From Epiperipatus broadwayi (taxonomy: Eukaryota; Onychophora; Udeonychophora; Euonychophora; Peripatidae): a DNA stretch of 64,000 nt. Shown here piece by piece: positions 1 to 13,654 of this stretch (positions within the stretch are counted from its first letter, which is position 1; the number at the start of each line of letters is the position of its first letter). Location of the stretch: contig JAQFVV010012400.1 of NCBI GenBank assembly GCA_028023455.1, forward strand, positions 15,989,490 through 16,053,489, read 5' to 3'. The translations under genes were made by a program, and so were the position numbers. The notes beneath the pieces were generated by a model that was not told the origin of the DNA, made no database searches, and saw nothing but the letters and a program-made list of their open reading frames with translations.

Positions 1-865
1 AGGGAAACTAGGATGAAAAGTTGAGCATTGTGTGCAAAACTTAAAAAAAAAAAAAAGCAATAACAAATAATAAATATTTCTTTATTTAGTAATTATAATA
101 CATATAATTCTCAAAATTATCACTCAAGATCCACTTTACAAGAAAATCCAACAAAATGCTTACTTTTAAATTCTTAAAGCAAACAGAGTTAAGTTTAACA
201 TTAATACCACTATTAGTTTGTGGTTTTTAGCTAAAAAAAAAATAAAATAAAGAGGCTATTTTGTACAGTACGATGTATTTATTTTTAATAATATATTTTT
301 ATCTAGCTGAAAAAAAAAGAAAAGGTAATAGCATACATAGTGCAACCATGTAATGCTGTTATTTCCTTAAAAATTATTGCAATATCTCAAATTTAGAGCT
401 ACATCTTATAGCAAGAATCTCAAGTTCAAATGCAGGGAAAAGCCAGTTAACTATCAGTAGCAGATGTGTACCTAAGCATAAACTATTGACATTATATCAG
501 GATTTGAAATGGTTGTATTACATGTAACTTCAGTATTGGAAACATTTGATGTCAGAAACTTTTGCTTTTGTTTAAAGCTACCATAAAATATTTAAAAATT
601 TGAATATTTTCTGTTTTAATCCTCACAAAACATTAAAAAATACTGATTTTTAGCATCAAAATCACAGACATGGTTATGAAGTTTTCATGTGCCATATCCA
701 TTCTGTGGACAGCAGTTTGCAATCCCTTCAATAAAGCAATGAAGCTTAGATTTAAAAATCATTACTATAAAAAAAAACAATAATAATTTTATTTCTATTT
801 AAAAACTATTCCACACATCCTTGTCATTGCAGTTGTTATTACTATGTGATTATTCATATACTATA
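1..865. other. AT-rich non-coding stretch, no gene seen
   Basis: I see no exon, RNA gene or recognisable repeat here. There are A-tracts near 44-56 and 769-777 and scattered AATAAA-like words, as expected by chance in AT-rich DNA. The right end runs into the start of RTE copy A. Confidence 0.6.
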
Positions 866-869
866 CGAA

Positions 870-3835
870 CATGGATGAACTGCTCACCAACATGCATTAG
901 TCATCATGGTGAGTTTACTTCTGAGTTAAGATCGAGAAACACTATGGTCTTTCTTCCCAGTTGCCTGTTAACTCTTAACTGAAATCAGTTATTTTCTTGA
1001 AGGCATAATGATCGTGTGTGCGAATGATTTTTTTTTTTTCTTAATAAAATATCTACAATCATGACAGACAAAAATAAATCATGGTCTTTATTGCCAGGAG
1101 ATTGCTGGCAGCCGAAGACTGAGGGTGCCAAGAATATTGTGGTTACAGACCCAGGCTATCATTTGATATTTTATTTAGGTACTGACAACTGCAGATCACT
1201 TTCAAGTGAAGGAAGATTACAAGAATTTGTAGAAGAAGTGATCTCATATTAAATATAACATTAGTCAGAAGAAAAGATGAAGAGACTATTGATTTTGAAG
1301 TGGACAAAGGTACAAACATTAGAAATAGGGAGTAGGATTCATTATAAATAAAAAGTGGAAGAACATTGTGGAGATTGATAGTGTATCAGGCAGGGTGGCA
1401 ATATTAGTTATTCAACTTAATAGCAGATATCAAATGCAGATAATTCAGACTTATATCCCAACAAATTCTCATTGTAATGAAACAAAGTAGAGGATTTTTA
1501 TATGGATGTAGAAAAGGCTTTTGATCAGACAAAACATTTTAAAGTTGTCATGAGAGACTTCAATGCTAGAATTGGTAAACAATTGAAAGATGAAAATGCA
1601 ATCAGTAAATTTGGTTATGGTGTCAGAAATGAGAGGTCATAGACTTGTGGAGTTTTCAGAAAAAGAAAAACTTTATATTATGATTTATTTTTTTTGGAGA
1701 AAAATGTTTAAAAAAAAGGACATGGACCCATCCAAATGAAGATATAGCTTATGTTTTGACTAAAATATGTAATATTTCAAGATTGTGATGTTCTTAATAA
1801 ATTCAAAACAGGAAGAGATAATTGATTAGTGAGATGTAAAGTATATGTTAATGCAAAACTAAAGAGACAAAAATTATTAAGAAAAATCAGTATTTACCAT
1901 TGATATTCTTAATCTTCAGAAACATTCCAATGAATTTAAATTAGAAATTGCAAATCATTTTCAAATATTAACACATTTTTAACATGATTCAGATTTGAAT
2001 GAAATCAATATGAAGACGACTAATACATTTTTAAAAACTGCAACTAAGTGCTACAAAAAAGCAGCAATTGACCAGTAATATTTTTACTAAGATGACAATT
2101 TATGAAGAAAAGAAGGAAGACAAAAATATATAGAAATGAAGAATTAAAAAGACTTGAATACCTAGAATTTTGTAAAATGGTGCGAAAAAGAGTTGATAAC
2201 TATGTAACAAAATTTAATTGTGAATTAGCAAGAAAAGCTATAGAAGAGTGTAAAAAGAATGTAAAACAGTACTTTGGTAGGAAATATTTCTGCAATAAGA
2301 AAAAAAGATGAAACTATTACTAGAAAAAGAAATAACATATTGAATCATGTATAAAAATTCTATCAAGAATTATATAGCAATAAAGAACAAGGAAAAGTAT
2401 CTCCTACAACTATTATATCTTCTGAATTCCCCAAACTTTTAAATGAAGAAGTGAGACATGTAGTGATGGAATTATAATCGATATCTTAAAGGAAGCGGGT
2501 GAGGAAATAAAAATTTTTTTGGCAAAGTTATACACCAAATGTTTAAATGATAAAGATGTACCAGGTGATTGAAAGAATGCAGTATTAATATTAATATTTA
2601 AAAAAGGTGATACAAAGAATATAACAAATTACAAACATATCAGTCTATTATCAGTTCTATACAAAATTGTTACTAAAATAATTATAACTCGTCTCTAGCA
2701 AATTTTGGATTTCAACTAAAGGAACAAGCTAGATTTAAAAATGGTTTTTATGTTTGGACATTTAACACAAAAAAGGTAAACGTGTTTATAAATTACAATT
2801 GTACAGAAAAGAGATAATAATTCTAGATACCGAATTATGTAAAAGTGGTTTTAGTACAGTGGATCCTATTCAACCATTGATAGAAGTTATAGATCGGATC
2901 AATGCATACGAGTTGTGGATTATGAAAAAAACATTTGATTCTATAAATATTTCTTCAGTGATTACAGCATTGGATCATCAAGATATAGACTCATGGTAGT
3001 ATCATGTTCTAAAGAATATTTATAAAAATGCAACAATGATTAGATTGTGTAATAATACTAAAAAGATTAACATTGAGAAGGATGTACGACAGGATGATTC
3101 CATATCTCCAAAACTTTTTTCAGCAGTTTACAAAAAGTATTTTATATGGATTAAAATGAAAACCTAAGGACATAAAAGTAAATGGAGATTATTTAAAGCA
3201 GCTAGATTTTGCAGATGATATAACTGTTTTTGCAAATAATGCTGGAGAGCTTCAGGAAATGTTGCAAGAGTTATCAGATGAAAGTAAAAAAGTAGGATTA
3301 ACGATAAATGTTAAAAAGACTAAATGAATATTCAATGAATTTTCTCAAAATAAAAAAATAAAGATTGATAATGATGAATTAGAAGGTTAACAACTACAAA
3401 TATTTTGTCAGATTATTATTACAGATTGAAATATAATGGACAAAATTAATCAGAGAATTAAACTTGATAGGAATGCTTTTGGTAGAAATAACTTAATATT
3501 AAAAAGAAATGCGGTGAGATGTATACAGTATTAGAAATAGCAAGAAGGAGTTGAAAAAAGATACATGGATGGAGAGAACAAACATGTGTTATTGATATCA
3601 TTGAAAGAAATAAAAGATTGAAGAGAAACTTAGGTTAGCATATGGATAGAAGATATGATAATAGATGAACAGTTGAAATATTAAACTGGATTCCAAGAGA
3701 TTGTAAAAGACCTAAAAAGACATAAAAAAGTTTGCTGAGTGATATGGAGAAGAGAGCCTAAAAATCGATGATGGATTGTACTTGGAGAGACTATCCTGCA
3801 GTGGATCGATAATGGTTGTAAATGATGATGATCAG
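870..3835 (+). mobile_element. RTE-clade LINE, copy A, nearly full length but inactivated
   Basis: This is a decayed non-LTR retrotransposon encoding an apurinic-type endonuclease followed by reverse transcriptase. Endonuclease traces run from about 1185 (CRSLSSEGRLQEFVEE) through ISEVRR-like, INKKWKNIVEIDS-like (about 1350) and DFNARIGKQ-like (about 1560) segments, all cut by stops and frameshifts. RT traces follow: FYQELYSNKE (about 2360), an LSVLYKIVTKI-like block (about 2650), and an SVITALDHQ-like palm region (about 2950). The 5' limit is set by homology to copy B: both share a segment around 925-965 that reads leftward from 16435 to 16340 in copy B. The 3' end is a short ATG/GAT-type repeat at about 3820-3832, shared with copies B and D. 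It resembles what databases often call craniofacial development protein 2-like, which is really RTE endonuclease. The relic is old and non-functional. Confidence 0.8.
1061..1252 (+). pseudogene. RTE endonuclease N-terminal fragment (63 codons)
   Basis: An open stretch inside RTE copy A. Residues 43-60 (TDNCRSLSSEGRLQEFVE) match the usual opening of RTE endonucleases, normally written as a TWNVRSL-type motif followed by a helix rich in E and L. It stops at an in-frame TAA, after which the homologous reading continues as ISEVRRKDEE-like codons in the following sequence. This is a fragment of the LINE, not an independent gene. Confidence 0.6.
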
Positions 3836-4202
3836 CTTACATAATGCAAATATATACATAAAAGATAAACCATGAGCCCAATATCTATGATTATGACTCC
3901 CCCCCACACACACACATGCACTAATGATGATGGCTGTATTATATTTTTTGATTAAAATCAGAATATCAACATTCATCTCTACCATTGCATTAATAATAGA
4001 CACCCATTTGCTAATCAAAAATGAATGGCTAGAGAATATTTATCTCAAGAAAAAATCATAATTCAACTTTTGATTAAAAAAAAAAATTCCAAGCTTCTCT
4101 AAAATTGGGCTCAAATTCCCGATTAAAGACATAATAATCAGAGATGTTCTAACAGCTAAGCCTTTTCTAAATGTTACCACGACCAACAATCTTTGAGTGA
4201 CA

Positions 4203-4254
4203 AATTAGAATAGGTATGTTTATTTTGCAATTAGAATAGGTATGTTTATTTTAC
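4203..4254. repeat. Tandem duplication, 2 x 26 bp
   Basis: Two adjacent copies of a 26-bp unit beginning AATTAGAATAGG, differing only near the end (TTTTGC versus TTTTAC). Confidence 0.85.
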
Positions 4255-4662
4255 AATTATGAACCATTACATTTAGATAATATAATTTGACAGAATAAGC
4301 CATAGCAATCTTATGATAAATATATGTAGAAAAATTAAATAGTCTCTAAACAACCCAATGCTGGGCAAAGACCTCCTCTAATAGTCCCTCATAGAGAAAC
4401 AGTGAAGGAGAAAATAGTATTTGGAAGATGATTTGAATGCTTTCTCATACTTGTTTGACCCATTTTACTGACCAATATTAAATGGTTGATTGGCTATACC
4501 TTGATTACTTAAAATAAAAATAAAAATATTTCAATAAAAGTAATAGGCATGGCTTTGATGCATTGACATTGCAACACAATGCTCTCTCTCTCTATATATA
4601 TATATATGCTCACACACATACATAGTTTTCACATTTTGATTGATTTTTATTATTTAGACCTT

Positions 4663-4744
4663 AGTTGTATGTAACATATTCATTCTGTAAAAATAATCAT
4701 TACAGTTGTATGTAACATATTCATTCTCTAAAAGTAATCATTAC
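4663..4744. repeat. Tandem duplication, 2 x 41 bp
   Basis: Two adjacent copies of a 41-bp unit beginning AGTTGTATGTAACATATTC, with two mismatches (CTGTAAAAAT versus CTCTAAAAGT). Confidence 0.85.
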
Positions 4745-7487
4745 TGTCTAGAAATGATTTACAAGCATGATAAAACATCTCTTGAGAATTATCTGTGGAT
4801 AAATGCAGAAAACTACCAATTGATAATTATGTATGCAAGCAATTGAAAGATAAACATACAGATGTATTAAATAACACTCAAAGATAAAACTTTTTATTTA
4901 ATGAACAGCATTTTTAAGTAATACCCTCTATTAATTAATTAAATCAATGAAAGATTTATCTAAAGTTTTTCCATTAGATGCTATCATAGTAGTTTTTTTC
5001 GCCTCTAGCTAAAGTAGTCAATTATTTAAATAGTTTATTTCTAACACTTCCCAATAATAAAGAGAATTTTCTCAGCAGTCTTTCTTTTTTTTAAAAAAAA
5101 AGTGAGTCACTTTCACTTTTTCTATTAAAAACAGATTCCTAATTTTGTTTTTCCACATTTATTCTTGTGTAATTTTGGTAGCCATGCTGAAACACAAACA
5201 AGCAACTTAATTTAAGCCTTCATATAATCCAATTGTTGGGAAATTCCCATATTCAATAGATTCTCCACTCTTTTTCCTCCCCCTAGCATTCTTCTATCCT
5301 CTCTATTTAAAATCACAGAAAAGTAAATAATCCTTTATCTTGAAGATGTGAAGTTTAGCACAGTGGCAGATATAAGAGCTGATAATACCTGAATCAATTT
5401 TCAACTGACTGAGGAAAGTAATAAAAATCTTAATTTGGACAATTGAATGAGAAAATTAGGTTCAATTTGTCATTAAGGTACTAGAAAACTTCAAGCAACT
5501 GACTTTATATAACTATTAAGTCTCTTAAAACAATGGTACTCACTACATTCTTGAGGGCTGCTAAGACCATAAAACAATATCCAGATTGCAATATTATGGA
5601 TGGACATTGGTCAATGAGCTCTAAACCAAAGTTTATCTTTTTCCTTAATGATCTTTAGTCTGACTTTATATAGGAAAATTTGCTACTGTTAAATTATTTC
5701 CAAAGCTTTTAAGTGAATATGTAGCTACAGGAGTACTTGTCTTAGTAAGCTTTGTTCAGAGGACATATTTCAATAAAGATAATCTAATCACCTTTCATTC
5801 TTTAAAAATTAGGGTGAATTATCTTTCTTGTTAATATTTCAAATTTCTTTCCTATTTCCAATAATTTTTTATATAAATTAAATGAGTATCTATATACATT
5901 ATTATCCACATATATAAAAAAACGACTCTCTCAGTCAGAAAAAAAAAAAAGATATAAAAAGAGAAGTACATTTGTTATACTTAGAGTGAGAAATGAAAAC
6001 AAACAATCAATTTTCGAAAACTACACTATTCTCTGCCATACAACAAATAACTACATTTTTTACAAACCAAAACTCTACCAATATTAATGTATACACTTGC
6101 ACAAAGAAAGTGCTATAATTATCCAAACTAAATATGTTTATTTGATTTAATAGGAGCGTGTTATTTTCTATTTTCAAATAAATGATAGAGTAACTTACTA
6201 CTGGATAAAAGTTCAGTTTTAACCCTGGCCTGAAATCCTGCTGAAGTGGAAAAACCTAGGAAGATATTATTAGCCATCCAAGAGAAAGAAGCTACTTAAA
6301 TCAAGAAAGAGAACCATTAAAGAATTAAAACAATCAAAATGAATGGAGTGGCAAAGTCATTCTGCTTTGATGCATAATAATGAGGGAATTATTAAAATCC
6401 TTGAAATGGATCTCTCAGCTGATTTGAGAAACCAGTACTACAAATTAGTATAATAACCTATGAAAATGACTATACATACATATAAATATACATAAGCAAA
6501 AATAAAATATTTAAATGGCCTATTGCAAAGCATGGACTTGACCATTGTGGTTCATAGAGGAAAAGAAAGCATTCCTTATCAGGGGTTTGCTAGTTGTTGG
6601 GTGATAGGAGTTTGAATATTTTTCATTCTTGTTTCATATTTAACTAAAAATAGCTATCAATATTAGAGGGTTGGTTAAGTTAACTAACTATAGGTCAGTT
6701 ACCTGAAGAAAAAAAATTGTAAGATTTATTATTATTAAAACCTAAAGAAAAAAAAAAGCTTATATATATATGTAAAATTTCAAAAATATTTGCCTATGCT
6801 ATAAAATATTACTATCAATAAAATATTATGATTGGAAGCATTTTTAAAGACCAAACGTAATAGATTTTTGTCATTATTAATAAAAAATATTACTATATTT
6901 TTTCAAATTAGCTGAAGATTTTTTAAACTAGCTTTTTTTTTCTTTCTCACTGATCCATAGTTAATCCAGATAGAATCTAATTACATGCGACTTAGTAAAC
7001 CAAGCAAAAATGCATTAATCTTCAATAACCAATTGATTGGATTAGTGAGTAAATGTCTTTGCCTTAAATATTTCATTTTAGAAAGCCCTTTAACCTGCAA
7101 CAACATGCAAAACTACTTTATTGTAAGCTTTAATACATAGTTTTCAAGATTGTTCAAATGATCAAATAACATTGTTTCATGTGTAATTATCTTACTGGTT
7201 ACAATTTTTCTGAAATTTCGAAGTTTTTAAATTCAAAATTAATTTTAAATCATATTGAAAATGAAAAAAAATCCAAGTCTAAAATGACATTAATGATAAT
7301 ACTGTCAAAATACAAAAATCACAATTTGAGGTGGAATGTTGATCAAAAATTTTTTTAATCCTCATGAAAGGAAAGAAGAATGATTGCAATAGAGATTGTG
7401 AGCTAATAATAATTGATTAAATATATGAGCATATAATGAACATTAATAATTTTTATTAGTCATTAATATAAAGATTATCCAATAATG

Positions 7488-7885
7488 AATAATATTTCTG
7501 TAATATAATTTTCATTACATCAATCTCATTCAGGATAGGGACTGGTTTCTATCCACTTTTAATACCTTGACATGTGGAAAGATCTATGATCCCCAAGATG
7601 TATGTTCATTTCATGCTGAACCAGCACTCATTAGTTGACTCAGACCACAATATTTTACAAATACCTGAACAATGATAAACATGTGTGATCAAGATTGTGG
7701 TCTGAGCCAACAATGAATGCTGATTCAGGATGAAATGTTCATCTTGGTATTCATAGATCTTTTTCATGTGTTTGGTCATATTTATAATTGCATCCTTCCT
7801 CAAGGTTTTAAAAGTGTATAGAAACTAGTCCCTACCTTGCATGAGAGTGGTATAGTGAAAATTATACTACAGAAATATTATATAA
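7488..7885. mobile_element. Palindromic MITE (foldback), about 400 bp
   Basis: The two halves are inverted copies. The outer ends read ATAATATTTCTGTA...ATAATTTTCA on the left and the complement on the right (TGAAAATTATACTACAGAAATATTAT). Inner arms share the block from AGATCTATG through ATTCAGACCACAAT-like sequence (about 7577-7655 versus about 7690-7765). The ends suit a Tc1/mariner-type MITE with a TA target, but TA duplications cannot be proved in such AT-rich flanks. Partial relatives lie near 13270-13460, 25780-25960, 26270-26390 and 62755-62960. Confidence 0.6.
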
Positions 7886-8782
7886 TGAACATGTGTACAC
7901 AAATGTTTTCTTACCAAAAGTGGATATTCTTTTTTTATTTGGATAATAGAATTTTGCTAAATTTATTGAAATCTCTGTCTATATAGAGAGAGAAAGAAAT
8001 ATAGCATGTTAATTAATTCTTTGTAGAACAAAAGGCTTTCTATAAAAGTAGTAAGCCTAAGAAATGTTTTACAAATAGCACACAATCTTGAGTATTTTAG
8101 AATGATCTAGATTATCTAACACCCATGACAACTAACAAAGTGTGGCTAAGCCTAATGGTAGAATGAGGAATTAAAGATTTTCAAATCAATTCCCAATTGA
8201 ACAATATAAATTACCCCCCCCCCCAACTAGATCAATTGAACTTATTACATGCTCAATTTGCCACTAGAGTGCATGAATATCATTGATCTCTTGAGGATTT
8301 GGTGTCTACTTGGTATAAAAGTTTATCAGTTTAAATGCACAGTAGTTCTAAATAGGAGAACCAATCAACTAATTGTCCACTTGAATAATAAATACTGTAC
8401 AACTAATAGTTATCTAGAAAATAGAACAAGGATGAAAAAAAGTCAAATTTTCATCAATAAGAAAAAAGACAACTAAATTCCATAAATGTATAGTGCCAAT
8501 GCACAGTTAAAGGGAGATAGGGATAAAATAGCTCAGTGTAAATAAATGCTTTTCCAATAGTTCTCATTCTCAATATGTAGCAAAGAAAATGGCATTACCA
8601 GACTTGCCAATTACAGAGATTATTGGCATGAATGGTTTTCATTATTTTACTTTTTAGCTAAGAATAGTTTTATTTCCTTATTTAATATATGAGCTGTTAG
8701 CTTGTTGGTTATGGGCTAGTTATTTGGGGGGAAAAAATCACAAGCTTGATTAAAGTCTTAAAAATAAAAATTATTTTATTCT
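7886..8782. other. AT-rich stretch, nothing recognised
   Basis: No gene or repeat family is recognised. An 11-nt C-run sits at 8214-8224. Confidence 0.5.
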
Positions 8783-8850
8783 GACTGGATTTGAATCCCA
8801 GGTCATAGTTAGGGAAGTAGTGAATGTGCTGCCATTCCGCAATGAGACCG
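8783..8850 (-). repeat. tRNA-derived SINE fragment or tRNA relic
   Basis: On the minus strand a good Pol III B-box-like word, GGATTCAAATCC, lies at 8798-8787, preceded by a TGACCTG T-stem side. A weak A-box-like stretch (ATTGCGGAATGGCAGCAC) lies at about 8848-8831. The layout is tRNA-like, but the stems are not all intact. Confidence 0.4.
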
Positions 8851-9588
8851 TTTTTCCAAAGCATATATATATGCACGTGTTCAATTTACCCATCAAATTT
8901 ATCTTTAGAATGTAAATCAATATTTTCCGTAGGATAAATAAATTAAGGTTTAGGAGAATGTAATCTAAACATTTTTTTTACTACACTAAGATATCATTAA
9001 ACGGTCTTATTATAGAGCAAGAAAAAAATATGAACAATAATAACATCAAGTGGGATTTCTAAGGCTCCAGAGGCAAAGTAATATATTAGATCATATTTAT
9101 AAGGGAAGAAAAAATACATTTTTGAGAGCGCATGCATTAAAATTCTTTTTCAGTTTCTTACTAGAAAACTTTTCTTAAAAACAAATCAGTTCAAAAATTT
9201 CCTTCCAGCAAAAAAAAAAAAAAGAGAGAGAAATCTTTATCAATGAATTCTAACACCAATTCTTGTTATATCCTGTAACCTCTGACAAGTCTTTTCCTAA
9301 CCTCTGACTTGGAACTGATAACCATTAATAATACAGCCTTAGGAAGAGATTATGCACGTGACTTGTCACAATTGTTTTAAAATGTTTACAAACTGCCTTA
9401 GTCAATTTGTAACCTAAAGTTATTTATTGAAGATCCCCTCTAGTTCCTCAGTTTTTTGTTTTTTTTTAAATTACGAAGCAAAAAAAGAGGGGGGGGGGGT
9501 GATGAACTTAAAACAACCCGATGATAGAATAGCAAAAAAAAAAGGTTTTTTTTTTACTTTTAAATGTCCGATTGTTTATTATTATTTT
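8851..9588. other. AT-rich stretch, nothing recognised
   Basis: No supported gene. It includes an 11-nt G-run (9489-9499) next to A-runs. A 103-codon open frame over this region continues into the RTE fragment and has a low-complexity product, so I do not call it. Confidence 0.5.
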
Positions 9589-10185
9589 CGAACACTATTG
9601 ATCCTTTGTAGAATAAAGATCTCTTCAAAGTTAATCCAATTTCATCGATCTATAGCCTTTTTTCTCCATATCACTCTAGCAAACTTTATTTTATCCATCC
9701 ATCCATCCATCCCAAGTGGTCTTTTTGTAGTTCTTTAACAATCTTGACAGTTTAAGACTTTACTTTGTCTTTCTATTATAAGTCTAACCTAGTTCAATTT
9801 TAATCTCTTTAATTTTTTTCAATGAAGTCAATGATACCTATACGTTTTCTTATCATGTGCTTTGCTTATGATTTCTTTCTATTAGTCCTACCACACATTT
9901 CTCCAATACTTCCTCAGGCGATCTGAAGCTTCCATATTACTCTTTTGTTAGACACCCTGAGGATCTCGGATCTATATATAAAAACTGATAAAATACATCA
10001 TTTCAAAAGTTTCCTTTTCACACACATAACTGTATTTCCTTTCCTCCTATTATATTCCAACTTTTATCAAAAATTGATCAAAGTATTTGTAGTTGTTAAA
10101 TCTAGTATATTTCTGTTTTTAATCAAAATTCTTATTCAATTCAAATTAAAAATTTACATTCACATTCAACTGTCTTACTAAAAGC
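9589..10185 (-). mobile_element. RTE-clade LINE, copy C, 3' fragment
   Basis: A minus-strand fragment homologous to the 3' part of copies B and D. Shared landmarks, read on the plus strand, are a TGTAGAATAAAG block near 9609 (also at the start of copy E), the ATCCATCC run near 9695-9711, and a stretch ending in a GTAGTTGTTAAAT-like block near 10090 that parallels copy B near 14165. Only the C-terminal RT region and 3' UTR are left, with no open frame. Confidence 0.65.
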
Positions 10186-13100
10186 TGGTTTGCTGAATGA
10201 AAACAAGTTTATCCTAGCATTAGTGCTGGAATCATATCCAATGTAATAATTGGACTTCCAAGTAGCTGTTTGACATAATATAGAAGTATGGAAAGTATAA
10301 TGAATACAAACCCACCATAAAATTGTTACTATTAAAGCTATGAAATATGTACTTATCTAATGGGTTAATGGAAAAAAATATGTGTAACCCATGACCCATT
10401 GAATACATGAATATGATGGTTTGTTGCTGACAGGTAATGTGATGCTTAATAACCAGAAATGATAAATTAAGATATAACTCCACCATTCTATCACTATACT
10501 AAACTGTAATAGGCATGTACTTCCTGAAAGCTCAGTCAAAATGTAAAACATTGAAAATTAAAGGTTACCAAATTTTTGTAATCCTGAACTATACCACCAT
10601 ATTTGTCTCAGAAAACAGAAACAACTTCTGAAATGGTGAATAAACAGTTTTACACAGTATTATGATTTGGAAAAATTGATTTTATCATATATGTTAAATT
10701 TTCTGACCAAAAAAAAAAGTTATGTGATAAGGCGACTTAGGGTACTATAACCATGCAGCAACAAATTTTATCATTGTCAATAGTGTTTTGCCATAGTTTG
10801 TCATTCTCTTAATCTAATTTATTCTAGCATTTCAATTTGGAGCTCCAACAATAAACTGGACCAAGTCTTTTTGATATCATTAAAATATTACAAAAACTTA
10901 CATAACCAGAGAATTGTCACAAAATAAGATATATAAGTACTTACTCTCTGAAAACCTAACCTTATTTTCATAATATTAAATAATTAATCTCACATATCAA
11001 TTATAGATGTATATATGGCTGCAGCAATCAATATATTCAACTCCATTTAATAAATTCTAATCCCTTTTCAAATTTATTTTAATAAAAATCCTAATAATAA
11101 TGCCAAAATTATGAATTTGATTCTCAAAAATTCCAATCTTTTTGATTGAAGTAATTTAGCACAGTGTTAAGAGTAACTGACTCAAGAGCAAAGATTATTT
11201 GATAAATCTCTGGTTTCAGTAAAGCAAAAAGAGAGCTCAGTTTTTGCCAATTAAATGAGTCAAGTTATCATTTAGATAGCCAAATGGCACATAACTTATT
11301 GGGTAACATTCCCTACAATTATTAAGATTAAATTCTTACTATGCTACAATTTTTAAATGTTGATTTGGATCCATATATGGTTGACATAAAAAAAGGAAAG
11401 CCTCATTTCTATTAATAAAATATTCAAGATAAGGTGACATATTTGATGAGTTCAGTAGATTTGAAGCAAAAGTCATTTTGTGAGAAGAAAAAATAAAAAT
11501 AACAAAGACTATCCCAATTATACTATTGTTTTAAGAGCTAAAAATTGTATCTTAACAGTTCACAATAATCTTTCTCACAAAGAGTGGTCTGTGCTTTCAC
11601 TGTTCTATTCTTTATAATTTTTCATTTTAATATCATTGATTAATTTATTTAAAAAATGCATTATGAACTCAATGCTTTCAGATGTATATCTCCAAGAAAA
11701 GTGAGAATGTTTCATCTTGTCATGTTAATCTCCACCATTTCAACCCAATTTTTGAAATATAGCTTGGTTTAGTATGGTTCAGCTGTCTGAAGCTTCACAC
11801 AGATTTAAATTCCTAAGATATGGATGTAACAGGCAAATGTATTAACCATGACCCCCTTCTTATGCTTACATGTGCAAAACTGATTAATTAAATAGGCTGT
11901 CAATATAAAGAAAGCTATTTTTATGGTACCTTGTAACTATGCAGTGTTTTAAATTGGAACATTCTTTGCTATATTCATAAAATATTATTTTAACTAACTT
12001 TTTGAACCTTAAGACCTTGGATAAAAATGTTTTATAATAGACTTGTAGTAGGAATAATAGTTCACTTGTTCTAGAATAAGGGATGCTTAAATATATAATA
12101 TCCACGTATTTTAAAAAAAAAAATCACTGCTAAAAAAAACTAAGATTACAATATTTTTTGTTTATTTAAAAACAGTGCAATCTTCAAAAGAAGTCATTTT
12201 CTATGAAATTATAAGCAGCACCATTCTCACCTGAAAACATTTGATCTATAAACAAAAACTTCTGATTCTGTCCAAGAAGTCAATTTGATCTACAAGTATC
12301 AAAATTTCTAATATCACAATTTTGACATTAGCCACTTCTAATACATTAAGAATTATTACCAAACAAATATTAGCCTAGAGATTATAATCTTTCCTAGTCC
12401 AAACCCAGTTTAAAGATTAATCTGTTTTTTTTTTCGGTTATTTAACATTAATGTATTTATTTAACCCTCAAGGCTACAAGCAGTAAATTATCTCAGTACC
12501 TTCCTAAATATGTCTCTATTTTACAAAATTCAAATTAGTTTGAATTTTCCTCAGTCTATGTTACATGCCTTTTTTTTTTTTTTTTTTGAGTTCCCCAAAT
12601 ATAATCACCATTTTTAATTATGGATTTTTTTCTTTAGTTTTTAATATAAATATTATTAATATTTTTTGTAAATAATTCTTAGAATAATAAAAATCAATTT
12701 TCTTTTTATAATACTAGACTATAATTTTACTTTTAAAAAAGGCATTTGATTAACTCAATTTATCAAGTCTTTAAAAAAATTTATGTAGTTTGCTTAATTT
12801 TGTGTGGAAATGCCACATAAAGTTTTCACATGTTCTAGCAAGAGAACAAGATGTTGGTCAATAGCAATTTTCTTCCAAATGTTACATATTTCAACTGTCT
12901 ATTTATTTATTTTATATATAAATCTTAAGAACTCAAACAAAAATTCAATGCTTGCCATTTTTAAAAGCATTAGCAAAACGAACTTCATACTCTGTATTTT
13001 AGGAGCATTAAGGTCTGAAGCTACTTATAATGACAATAATGCAGATGACCAGACTCAAGATAAAAAAAAAAAAGCTTAATCATTTTAAAATTATTTTTGT

Positions 13101-13260
13101 ATTACAAATGCCCATTTGGAACTATAATTATGCCATAAAATAATACTTTTCTACTGTATGTAGTATTTTACATCACAAAATTGCCTTGAAGACATTGCAG
13201 ATTAGTAGAAAAGTTGCGAGTGCTGAAAGTTTGACACTTGAAATTAATTTGGTACTGATA
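10186..13260. other. AT-rich stretch; one tRNA-like relic, no gene
   Basis: I find no coding region with convincing features. Several 60-90-codon open frames have low-complexity, AT-driven products. One tRNA-like segment (11154-11225) is listed separately. T-runs occur at about 12422-12433 and 12571-12587. Confidence 0.5.
11154..11225 (+). repeat. Decayed tRNA-derived SINE-like segment
   Basis: An A-box-like start (TTTAGCACAGTGTTAAGAG) is followed at tRNA-like spacing by an anticodon-arm-like ACTGACTCAAGAGCAAAG and a degenerate B-box (CTGGTTTCAGT). The order is tRNA-like but the B-box is poor. Confidence 0.3.
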
Positions 13261-13269
13261 AGTAAGGAA

Positions 13270-13460
13270 TCAATGATGAAGACACGTGTAAGAGAGTGTG
13301 AAAATTGAGTGCTGATTCAGGATGAAACATAACTTGGGAATCATTTACATTTTTTTATATGCCTTCATTCATACATTTCAAGAATGTGTGGAGTGGAAGT
13401 TTTAAGTATATCACAAAATGTAAAATCAACAAGTTTGTTTCAAATCTAATTAACAGTATT
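13270..13460. repeat. Partial relative of the 7.5-kb MITE
   Basis: The block at about 13310-13360 (GTGCTGATTCAGGATGAAAC and onward) matches one inner arm of the palindromic MITE at about 7718-7765, with substitutions. The second arm is not evident. Confidence 0.45.
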
Positions 13461-13654
13461 ACATTATTTTATAAATATACAATAATCTTATTTTGATGTA
13501 TATTTACTTGCATATATTTACTATTATTTATACATTATGTCCATACTCATATTTAATTTTTCAAAAAAATTATTTTGGTTTTTACATTTTTGAAAAATAA
13601 TGTGTTTATGTGTAATGCATATAATAAAAATGTATAAATAACAGCAAATGTATC

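Larger units (their letters stand above)
3836..7487. other. AT-rich stretch with small simple repeats only
   Basis: No gene is recognisable. It contains a C-run followed by a CA microsatellite (about 3900-3918), two 26-bp tandem units at 4203-4254, two 41-bp tandem units at 4663-4744, and a compound CT/TA/CA microsatellite at about 4583-4622. The rest is AT-rich sequence without coding character. Confidence 0.6.

Noticed and set aside
9427-9738. 103-codon plus-strand frame
   Set aside because: It crosses a G-run, an A-run and the antisense of an RTE 3' end, and the product is low complexity.
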